NCBI RefSeq assembly: GCF_002727185.1
Contig: NZ_NIZW01000002.1
Location: forward strand, 124,001-188,000
Direction of reading: 5' to 3'
From: Rhodopirellula bahusiensis
GTDB lineage: Bacteria; Planctomycetota; Planctomycetia; Pirellulales; Pirellulaceae
DNA: 64,000 nt
This document shows positions 47,501-53,808 of the stretch, one piece after another. The notes under the pieces were generated by a model, which was not told the DNA's origin, searched no databases, and saw only the letters and a list, made by a program, of their open reading frames with translations. Position numbers and translations under genes: made by a program. Every line of letters starts with the position of its first letter. The first letter of the stretch is position 1.

Positions 47501-48391
47501 GATGTTCCGATCTTCGTTCCTGCGATTGATCGAACTCAGGCACAGGCCACGATCACTGCCTTCGATGGCCAAACGGTTGTCTTTGGCGGTTTGATCCAGA
47601 AGGTCCGTCAGAATCGAACTCGTCGGGTTCCCTATCTGTCGGATGTCCCAGTGTTGGGCACCTTCTTCAAATATGACTCCGAGATCGAGCAGCGAAGCGA
47701 ACTGTTGGTCGTCATGACACCGATCCTGGTGACCGGTCATGAAGACCTGGAATACGTCAAGCAAGTTGAGTCCAGCCGGATGAGTTGGTGCTTGGCCGAC
47801 GTGGTGGAGATGCACGGCGATGTTGGATTGTCGGGTGGCTATGGATTGTGGGGACCCGCTGTTGGCCCAACGATCTACCCAGACATTCATCCCACAGTGG
47901 ATGTCTTCCCAGCGGCCGACATGCCCGGTGGTGGTCGAGCGATGAAGGGTGGCATGGTTCCTCCGGGGACCGTCATCAATTCGGTCGAAGGACACGTGGT
48001 GCCTGGTTCGACGAATCAGTTGCCATCTGATGTGAAGTTGAATCCTGGCGAGTCAATCATCCACAATGATTGGATCGAGGCTCCGCAGGGATCGATGCCC
48101 ACGCCACAACAAGGGTTGCCCGTCGATCAATTGCCTCCACCCGTGACATCGACACCTGGCGAATTTTTGCCGGCACCCGCATCAAGCGGCGTTCCGGTGA
48201 CCGGGGCAGGTTTCACTGGAACAAAGCAAGCTGGTCCGACCACTTCCCCATCGGGCACGAAGGTGCAAGCCAAACAAGTTTCGGCTCGGACACCTGCCAA
48301 GCCCGCTGTTGAAACACCTGCGGCTGAAAAGCCGGCTGGTGAAGATGCTCCGGCGAAGAAGCGTTGGTTCAATTTCAATCGTTCCAAGTAG
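44588..48391 (+). CDS. Large secretin (type II/III secretion outer-membrane channel family)
   Basis: About 1267 residues from the GTG at 44588, chosen because AAGGTGG lies just upstream and a signal peptide (LATAKRVALALAIATSTAM) follows; an ATG at 44510 is the alternative. Residues ~115-740 contain about seven secretin N-type modules, each opening with a strand such as VRQLQHADSNAVAAL, VFRLQHASATDAEA, KVFPLTNARAEDMV, KVFTIENGDATQLT or VIWLKHQIAENIST; GspD normally has four. The secretin core runs ~763-1050 (VLIKTLIAEVQLDDG, LQILSRPEIMTADN, VVFGGLIQKVRQNR, VPYLSDVPVLG). The Pro/Gly-rich ~215-residue tail is variable. It would form a multimeric pore with a very long periplasmic vestibule. A lipoprotein gene follows. 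Confidence 0.93.
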   Translation: MTGKLIRLNQRKRSAKLATAKRVALALAIATSTAMGVSAQRPNQPQLKHVKVPASVAESVATRLSLQYLDQPGVTITPDDRPGGGLLVLAPPNLQNKIAADASTLSSSLAQVAGSQVATPITVHLVNITWREVEDALRIIAGEDVPVTTSRNGERASFTLTMEKRGGSTTRVEVDRRSNAVTLTTSPMMHNTWRKTIQAIDQAPRFAGEETRVYMLQYAKIASVQRAIRLLRDLDPKSGSGTSARPASNRTQPNFRTAAFQNDGGTAPDGAADVAPADDDVDGEDPAGPIGDPEIQFVPESGLIIVKGNKRDIQRVMDIVKDIEEKSKLTQPEIEVRQLQHADSNAVAALLTQLYEDVLSARQGDVSITALDSPNALLLIGRKEAIEAVNNLIEKIDQPIPDTDRLRVFRLQHASATDAEATIQTFFTNQPGGDEENRPGLGVRVRISADYRTNSLIVSASPRDLAEVTRLVEEIDVQKIPSTAEIKVFPLTNARAEDMVEVLQDSISGEPENIAGDTTNAATSLSIVSLNSPGNPILDSGILSGAVITADSNVNAVVVRAPAGGMPLIGELIRQLDQTPGIDSLVKVFTIENGDATQLTTALQNLFGEDAATNGTSVGAGNLGDLPSLSASESALTPLVFSTDIRTNSIIASGSAEDLEVVESILLRLDSEGFAERITEVIWLKHQIAENISTAITNYVSQRQQSRNVITQFQQGLGPLDLPDRDIVAVAEGQTNSILLSVSPRIYEEIRQLIDRLDRRPPMVLIKTLIAEVQLDDGFEIGGEFGLQDSLLFDRGKATGAIATANPASDPGFNFGGTSLPNSNSFGQENVASQGLTSFGANASQLTQLSGLNSGGFVFSAASESVNLFLRTLRVANRLQILSRPEIMTADNTEGFVQVGQSFPRPTELSFTGGTGGTASQPIIGIEDEEIGIILRVTPRVGADGLILMAIDASRSDINNNEGQIIGAFQDDVPIFVPAIDRTQAQATITAFDGQTVVFGGLIQKVRQNRTRRVPYLSDVPVLGTFFKYDSEIEQRSELLVVMTPILVTGHEDLEYVKQVESSRMSWCLADVVEMHGDVGLSGGYGLWGPAVGPTIYPDIHPTVDVFPAADMPGGGRAMKGGMVPPGTVINSVEGHVVPGSTNQLPSDVKLNPGESIIHNDWIEAPQGSMPTPQQGLPVDQLPPPVTSTPGEFLPAPASSGVPVTGAGFTGTKQAGPTTSPSGTKVQAKQVSARTPAKPAVETPAAEKPAGEDAPAKKRWFNFNRSK

Positions 48392-48397
48392 TGACCA

Positions 48398-48455
48398 TTG
48401 CCGTGCCGCGTTCGCGTGATTCGCATCCAGCGATCACGCCTGTGTGACACGGCAA
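48398..48455. other. Nested inverted repeats downstream of the secretin
   Basis: Outer arms TTGCCGTG (48398-48405) and CACGGCAA (48448-48455) enclose inner arms GCGTGAT (48414-48420) and ATCACGC (48433-48439). No T-run follows, so it is not a canonical terminator; possibly a transcript-processing or attenuation structure before the lipoprotein gene. Confidence 0.4.
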
Positions 48456-48657
48456 ACCGAAGTGCATCCGATTGGGACCGTCCCGACACGGATGAAAGAA
48501 GATGACGTTGTCAGCATCTCGAGCAGAACTTTCCCGCAATCGTTCTGGTCGAAGTCGGCATCGTCGATGAATATTTGTGTCGTCGTGAATCTGCATTCAA
48601 ACGTGCACTGCGTTGGGATTGGATTTCGCGGTCAACCCTCAAAGCAGAGACCCAGAC

Positions 48658-49545
48658 ATGTCAGTGAAATCTCGCGCCCGAAATGCATCCCGAGTGACGC
48701 TTGGGGCTTGCTTGGTCAGTTTGACACTCAGCACCGGTTGTGCGTCGATGACCCAGTCCGATAGTTCGGCTCCCAAGAAAAGTATGTTGGAGCGGATGCC
48801 ATGGGCGAAAAAAGACAAGGCTCCCGAACCTTATCCAAACCCCGCGAAGCTGGCGGCGGTTTGGTCGACAGAATCGCTGACGCAGGTCGGCCGAGTCCCG
48901 ACCCGTGGGTTTGGCGGACGCATTTTCTTCTACGATGAAAAAACGAAATCCGTGCCCGTCGATGGCACGCTCGTGATTCATGGCTTTGACGAAAAAGCTG
49001 ATGATCCCAAGACCGCTGTCAAGCGATTTGAGTTCACTCCCGAGCAGTTGACCAGCCACTTCAGTCAATCGGACGTGGGTGCTTCCTACAGCGTTTGGGT
49101 GCCTTGGGATGCGATCGGTGGCGAACAACGTCACATCTCATTGGTGGCGTCGTTCAAGACCAAAGAAGGCAAATTGCTTCAGGGTCAGCCGACCAATGTC
49201 TTGTTGCCGGGTTCGAAAACCGATGCTGAAATGGCGCTTGCCAATCGGTATTCGCCAGACTTCCGAGCGTGGCAGCACGCCTCGTCGGGCAAGACCTCGC
49301 CGAGCAGTGGTTTGACCACGACGACCATTTCGCGTCCTACGGTTCGTGACCGTTCGGATGTGTTGCCACCGTCGGTTGGCACCTGGAACATTGCTCGTTC
49401 GAGTTCTTCCAATTCCGTCGACATCGCGATGGTGAACCAAGGCGATGCACAGGAGAGTGCTCAGGGCGAGCCGGCGAACGCGATTGCGTCTCCGGGGAAA
49501 ACTGGAACGCCGCAAGTTTTGCCGGCATCCACTCGCTTGAAGTGA
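48658..49545 (+). CDS. Probable lipoprotein, secretin partner
   Basis: About 295 residues from the ATG at 48658 (MSVKSRARNASRV). The lipobox LTLSTGC lies near residue 24. The central domain (GGRIFFYDEKTKSVPVDGTL, LVIHGFDEKADDPKTAVKRF) is beta-rich; the C-terminal ~100 residues are Ser/Thr/Pro-rich. No family recognised. Lying 267 bp after a giant secretin on the same strand, it may act as the pilotin or assembly factor, but no pilotin motif is visible. Confidence 0.65.
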   Translation: MSVKSRARNASRVTLGACLVSLTLSTGCASMTQSDSSAPKKSMLERMPWAKKDKAPEPYPNPAKLAAVWSTESLTQVGRVPTRGFGGRIFFYDEKTKSVPVDGTLVIHGFDEKADDPKTAVKRFEFTPEQLTSHFSQSDVGASYSVWVPWDAIGGEQRHISLVASFKTKEGKLLQGQPTNVLLPGSKTDAEMALANRYSPDFRAWQHASSGKTSPSSGLTTTTISRPTVRDRSDVLPPSVGTWNIARSSSSNSVDIAMVNQGDAQESAQGEPANAIASPGKTGTPQVLPASTRLK

Positions 49546-49567
49546 GTTGAACCTGGGTGTGTTGTGT

Positions 49568-49684
49568 GTAGGCCAGGTTGTACCTGGCTGGGTGATTGAT
49601 GGGCTGCGTTGAGTGTTGTGGGGTGGCTAGACGCCTCGCTTTGTACCAAAGCATCGGTTGGTTGCCAGGTGAGACCTGGCCTAC
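49568..49684. repeat. REPIN-like inverted pair of GTAG-footed palindromes
   Basis: The left unit is GTAGGCCAGGT-TGT-ACCTGGC (49568-49588); the right unit (49664-49684), read on the other strand, is GTAGGCCAGGT-CTC-ACCTGGC. Each is a hairpin with a GTAG foot, the two are inverted and 75 bp apart, which is the REPIN architecture. Confidence 0.8.
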
Positions 49685-49747
49685 TTGGCTGGACTCAGTG
49701 TGGTCCCTCGCTGACTCGTTCGGGTTGTGATTTTGCATTCGGTTTTG

Positions 49748-49845
49748 TTGGCCAACGGCCAACATCAACCCAAACGTTTTGAATTGAATTTGGCCGTTGG
49801 CCAAAATGGGACCGTGTTTTTCTGCTCCAGGGGCGATGCCCCTGG
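49748..49845. repeat. 15-bp inverted repeat and adjoining hairpin
   Basis: TTGGCCAACGGCCAA (49748-49762) has an exact reverse complement at 49790-49804, 27 bp apart. A hairpin CCAGGGGC-GAT-GCCCCTGG follows at 49827-49845 and another GGCCGTTGGCC half-site lies near 49859. Confidence 0.75.
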
Positions 49846-49957
49846 TTATGTTGAACGAGGCCGTTGGCCATACGAGGAAAAAACGCAACTTCACAACTTA
49901 TGCGTCCGGCGTTGCGATGGATTGGAATGGGCAGGTCGCCGGTGACGTGGCGAGCAC

Positions 49958-49987
49958 AAAAAAAGAGCCCGGTGGATACCGGGCTCT
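49958..49987 (-). terminator. Rho-independent terminator of the Gfo/Idh gene
   Basis: On the minus strand, AGAGCCCGGT-ATCC-ACCGGGCTCT (49987 to 49964) is followed by a run of seven T. Located 45 bp past the stop of the Gfo/Idh gene. Confidence 0.9.
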
Positions 49988-50032
49988 TTGCATTTGTCAT
50001 TCGCTGATTGGCTCAATCAGCCGGGAGGCGGA

Positions 50033-51463
50033 TCAGCCCAGTTCCCAACCATCGCGATATTCTCGCTGAACGAATTGATTGACCGCTTCCACGTTGGGGC
50101 TGGTCAAGTCTTTCGCGTTCCATTCGATGCGTTGGCCTTCGCCCGCACGCATGGCCAAGTTGCCGACCAAGATGGTTTCGGTCAGGCGGCCAGCGTAGCC
50201 GAAGTTCGACATTGTGCCGGGTTCGTACTCGCCCTTGATCGTGCTGACGAATTCCCATTTGTGACGCTCGTCGCCACTTGCTTTGAATGGGATGCGAGGC
50301 AACCAAGGTTCCGGCTTCTTGAAGTCGACGTACTTGCTTTCTGGAAGCAGGTAGTACTTCGCTCCGTAGTCGTCGGGTGAGAACACGAGGCCTTTGCTGC
50401 CGACGATGACCGCACCGGATTGTTTCCGTCCGCCATCGCGTTGAGCTTGAACGCGTTTTTGGAACGAAGCAGGCAATTGCGAAATGATGTTCTCTGGTGG
50501 CAGGTTGCCGCCGTCGTACCAGTAGAACTTACAAGGTGGCAACGTCTTGCCATCGGCACCTTCGCGTTCTGGGAATTCGAACATCAGCGAGCTGCTGCCG
50601 GGATACTGTTCGCCTTCGACGATGCCAGGGTTCTTCACCGCGGTGACCGCGACTGGATCCCAGAGGTGGAGAGCTTTAACGGGCATGTTGGTGGTGTGAC
50701 AGGCCATGTCACCGAGAGCACCGGTGCCGAAGTCGACCCAACCACGCCAGTTGAACGAGTGATAAGCGCCTTTGACGAACGGACGCATCGGGGCTGGGCC
50801 GATCCAGGCGTCCCAGTTGAGCGAATCCGGCACGGGGTCTTCGCCGGCAGGACGTCCGCCGCCTTGTGGCCACACGGGACGGTTACTGAAGATGTGGATC
50901 TCGCTGACGTCGCCGATCGCGCCGCTTTGAATGACTTCCACAGCTTCGCGAAGACCATCTTCGCTGGTGCCTTGGTTGCCCATTTGCGTGATCACGCCGG
51001 TCTTCTCAGCGGTTTCTCGCATCAAGCGAGCTTCGCGAATCGACCAAGTCATGGGTTTTTGGCAGTAGATGTGCTTGCCCATGTTCATCGCTTTGACACA
51101 TGCCGCCGCGTGCGTGTGGTCAGGCGTGCTGCAGGTCACGATGTCGACCTTGTCGCCCATCTTGTCCAGCATTTCGCGGAAGTCATCGAACTGTTCTGCG
51201 TCAGCGAACTCGCGACCTTTCTTAGCCAGCGTGTCGCGATCGACATCGCACAATGCAGCGATGTTCACGCCTTGATTGGCGATGTGGCTGGTATCGCTAC
51301 CACCTTTGCCGCCGACGCCAATGCAGGCTGCCGACAATGAGTTCAGGGCGGAGGTCGACTCTTCTTGAGCAACGCTGGTGCCGGCGAAGTAGCCGACGCC
51401 CGCGGTCAATGCGGCCGATTGGCCAATGAAACGACGGCGGTTTGTTTTCGAGGTCATGGACAA
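50033..51463 (-). CDS. Tat-exported Gfo/Idh/MocA family oxidoreductase
   Basis: 476 residues. A twin-arginine signal (NRRRFIGQSAALTAGVGYFAG) at the N-terminus implies export of the folded, cofactor-bound protein. The Rossmann region follows (ACIGVGGKGG, ALCDVDRDTL), with VTCSTPDHTHAAACVKAMNMG, YCQKPMTWSIREARLM (E-K-P is Q-K-P here), then MGNQGTSEDGLREAVEVIQSG and GAIGDVSEIHIF. It would oxidise or epimerise a sugar derivative in the periplasm, like many planctomycete paralogues. A terminator follows; the start lies in a 390-bp gap. Confidence 0.93.
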   Translation of the reverse strand: MSMTSKTNRRRFIGQSAALTAGVGYFAGTSVAQEESTSALNSLSAACIGVGGKGGSDTSHIANQGVNIAALCDVDRDTLAKKGREFADAEQFDDFREMLDKMGDKVDIVTCSTPDHTHAAACVKAMNMGKHIYCQKPMTWSIREARLMRETAEKTGVITQMGNQGTSEDGLREAVEVIQSGAIGDVSEIHIFSNRPVWPQGGGRPAGEDPVPDSLNWDAWIGPAPMRPFVKGAYHSFNWRGWVDFGTGALGDMACHTTNMPVKALHLWDPVAVTAVKNPGIVEGEQYPGSSSLMFEFPEREGADGKTLPPCKFYWYDGGNLPPENIISQLPASFQKRVQAQRDGGRKQSGAVIVGSKGLVFSPDDYGAKYYLLPESKYVDFKKPEPWLPRIPFKASGDERHKWEFVSTIKGEYEPGTMSNFGYAGRLTETILVGNLAMRAGEGQRIEWNAKDLTSPNVEAVNQFVQREYRDGWELG

Positions 51464-51856
51464 ACAGTTCCAAAGGAAGGAAGTGGTAGGTGGGCGATCC
51501 GGTGAGTCGCCATTGCATCGGTTTGCAACAAGATATCGTAGACAAACGCGACGGGCGGCGGAGATCCGTGGATCGAATTGTACTTCACCGGAGCGCCTAG
51601 ATTAACAACTCAATAGAGCCAGGACAATCTTTCCGCAAGAACGATCGCAGCGTCGATTCGGCGGGAAATCTTCTCAATTGAGGCTCATTTCACGCAAACG
51701 GGGTTTTGCGAGAGTGAATGCCACCGCGCAAAAAAAGCCGCCTCCGTGAAGAAGCGGCTCACTGGTTTGTGTTTTCTCGGGATTTGGCCGCTAACTTTTT
51801 TCAGGCGGCTTGGTTTTGTCTGCCTGAGAATCGTTGCTGTCGAGGCAGATTTCCAA
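51464..51856. other. Intergenic region with a terminator
   Basis: 393 bp between the histidine-phosphatase-like stop and the Gfo/Idh start. It holds the terminator at 51730-51759; the rest should contain the Gfo/Idh promoter. No gene visible. Confidence 0.55.
51730..51759 (-). terminator. Rho-independent terminator of the rpe operon
   Basis: On the minus strand AGCCGCTTC pairs with GGAGGCGGCT-type bases (nine base pairs including one G-T, six-base loop), followed by a run of seven T. About 100 bp past the histidine-phosphatase-like gene. Confidence 0.8.
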
Positions 51857-52438
51857 TCAGGACGTCTCGATCAACTGCCAGTTTCCAGCGTCGGTTTCGA
51901 CTTTCCAGATCTGAGGCAATGCTTCGTCCTTCAGCTGGCTAGCGACCAGCGACGCCAATGGATCAGGGATCACGAAGGCGACGACATGGTTGCGATTGCG
52001 TTTCAAGATGCGACGCACGGCTTTGCCAACTCGGTGGGCTGCTTCGAGCATTGGTTCGCCGCCGGGAGGACAGGTCGACTCGGGTGTGTCGCACAATTCG
52101 CGATACAGTCGCGGTTGATTGCGGCGAATTTCTTCGATCAGTTTGCCGTGCCACAAACCATGGTCGACGTTGCGGAACTCGTCGATCACCTTTGGTCGCA
52201 AGTCGCGACCCTTGGCGATGCAAGTCGCTGTTTCGACTGCGGATTGGCAAGGTGCACAGTAGATCGCGTTCAAACGAATGCCCGCCAATTCACTGGCCAG
52301 GGCTTCCGCTTGCAATCGACCGCGTTCGCACAGGGGCATGTCCAGATTGCCCTTCATGCGACCTTGTTCATCAAAGGTGGTCGCGCCGGGACGAATTAAA
52401 ACCAGCTTGGATGCTGCTTTGGGCCAAAGTGAGATCAT
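51857..52438 (-). CDS. Histidine phosphatase superfamily protein lacking catalytic residues
   Basis: 193 residues with the phosphoglycerate-mutase fold pattern: KLVLIRPGATTFDEQGR, NLDMPLCERGRLQAE, IYCAPCQSAVETA, NVDHGLWHGK, PPGGEPMLEAAHRV and HVVAFVIPDPLASLV. The RHG motif is R16-P17-G18, so the phospho-accepting His is Pro. The second Arg in the S-x-x-x-R position is absent (CAPCQSAVETA), and the His of the late V-S-H-G motif is Pro157. Reading frame and spacing are intact, so it looks like a pseudo-enzyme rather than a decayed gene. Its start overlaps the rpe stop (ATGA), hinting at a regulatory or scaffolding role on the pentose phosphate pathway. Confidence 0.85.
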   Translation of the reverse strand: MISLWPKAASKLVLIRPGATTFDEQGRMKGNLDMPLCERGRLQAEALASELAGIRLNAIYCAPCQSAVETATCIAKGRDLRPKVIDEFRNVDHGLWHGKLIEEIRRNQPRLYRELCDTPESTCPPGGEPMLEAAHRVGKAVRRILKRNRNHVVAFVIPDPLASLVASQLKDEALPQIWKVETDAGNWQLIETS

Positions 52439-53142
52439 GACTGGACTCCTGATTGAGGAGGCGAGCCATGCATGGCTTGGGTCAGTTCGTTGATCGCTGT
52501 TTCATAGTCGTGCTGTCCAAAAATCGCGGAGCCGACGACGAACAGATCGCAACCGGCCGCACGAGCGTCGCCGATTGTTTCAGCTTTGATGCCGCCATCA
52601 ATTTCCAGCAGCAGGTCTGGCTTGCGTTCTTTGAGGCTTCGCAGACGATCCAGCGAAACCGGATTGAATTTCTGACCGCCGAACCCAGCGTTGACGCTCA
52701 TAACCAGCACCATGTCGACTGAATCGAGGCAGCAATCCAGCTTGGCGAAGTCCGTGTCGGGATTGATTGCGACACCAACGCCGACGCCCATGTCTCGAAT
52801 TTTGCCGGCTGTTTCGACGCAGTCTTCAACGGCTTCGACGTGGAACGTCAGCAGGTCCGCGCCGGCATCGACCATCGGTTGCGCATAGGCAATCGGGTCG
52901 CTGATCATCAAGTGAACATCCAGCGGCAAGTCCGTGTGACGACGCAGGCCTTCGACAATGGGCATGCCGTAGGTCAGGTTGGGCACAAAGTGGCCGTCCA
53001 TGACATCCAAGTGCAACACGCGCGTTCCCGCAGCGGTCAGCTTCTCGACCTCGGTGCGCAAGTCACCAAAATCGCATTGCAAAAGGCTCGGCAAAATTGC
53101 CGGCCCAGCGGCACGGATGGAATCGAGCTTCGCTCGGCTCAT
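52435..53142 (-). CDS. rpe: Ribulose-phosphate 3-epimerase
   Basis: 235 residues of TIM-barrel type. Signature motifs are complete: ILPSLLQCDFGDL, HLDVMDGHFVPNLTYG, DVHLMISDP, LTFHVEA, LVMSVNAGFGGQKF and LEIDGGI, with the metal His/Asp of H-D-V-M-D and the Asp of E-I-D-G-G. It interconverts ribulose- and xylulose-5-phosphate in the pentose phosphate pathway. First gene of a two-gene operon with the histidine-phosphatase-like protein, with which it shares four bases. Confidence 0.96.
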   Translation of the reverse strand: MSRAKLDSIRAAGPAILPSLLQCDFGDLRTEVEKLTAAGTRVLHLDVMDGHFVPNLTYGMPIVEGLRRHTDLPLDVHLMISDPIAYAQPMVDAGADLLTFHVEAVEDCVETAGKIRDMGVGVGVAINPDTDFAKLDCCLDSVDMVLVMSVNAGFGGQKFNPVSLDRLRSLKERKPDLLLEIDGGIKAETIGDARAAGCDLFVVGSAIFGQHDYETAINELTQAMHGSPPQSGVQS

Positions 53143-53808
53143 ACAGTTGTCTCATCGGGGAATGGATTCACCACGCAGGTCCGGCCTGGTGGCCAATGGA
53201 AACGTCCGAAGACGCTCAACCGAGAACACTCCACAAGCACGGCAAAACCGGTCTCACTTCGTCTCTCGCTTGCACCCTGCTGCCTTGGCAGCCAAATGCC
53301 CACGTTGCGTTGGTGTGATGCGATCGCCGTGCCAAGTTTCACAAGCCAGAACCGATCCGATCGGAGGGCTGAATGCGAATTGACGACACACGATTGCATC
53401 GATGGGGCAACAGATTGATCAAGTCCCGGTGTAGCTGTCAATTGGCAGGCCAAACTCAGGGGGAGTTCCCCAAGCCACAATGGCGGCCGCAACACGGAAA
53501 TTCAAAACAACCGGCATTTGCTAGCAATTGCAATGGCGGCGAATCCTCCGTAAAAATTTGCTCTCGCATGCGGTGAATTTCCCGATCCAGGCGATTTGCC
53601 GCCAGGTTTGCATCTTGCCGGGGCGAATTGCCTTGGAAAATGCAGTCTGTCACCGCGCACGAAAAAACGGCCGCCGCGTGTTCCGAAGAACTCGCGACGA
53701 CCGTTGATGTCTTGAAGCCGTCGATGTCTTGAAGGCAGTGAACCCGATTCACCCGACTCGAAAGCGGAAGGACGCTTCCGAATCGTTCGGTGCAGGGTTA
53801 CTCAGAGA
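53143..53808. other. Intergenic region, no gene recognised
   Basis: 666 bp between the rpe start and the second secretin's stop. It contains a 17-bp tandem repeat (GTTGATGTCTTGAAGCC at 53703-53719, then GTCGATGTCTTGAAGGC at 53720-53736) and a short hairpin CGGAAG-GACG-CTTCCG (53765-53780) just past the secretin stop, without a T-run. It should hold the rpe promoter. Confidence 0.5.

Larger units (their letters stand above)
49546..50032. other. Repeat-rich intergenic region
   Basis: 487 bp between convergent genes. It holds a REPIN-like pair (49568-49684), a 15-bp inverted repeat (49748-49804), a hairpin (49827-49845) and the Gfo/Idh terminator (49958-49987). No gene is visible. Confidence 0.65.

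Noticed and set aside
53456-53752. 98-residue minus-strand frame with Cys-rich end (FEFPCCGRHCG)
   Set aside because: Starts at GTG, no ribosome site, no recognised fold, lies in a non-coding gap and the upstream part has no compositional signal of coding.
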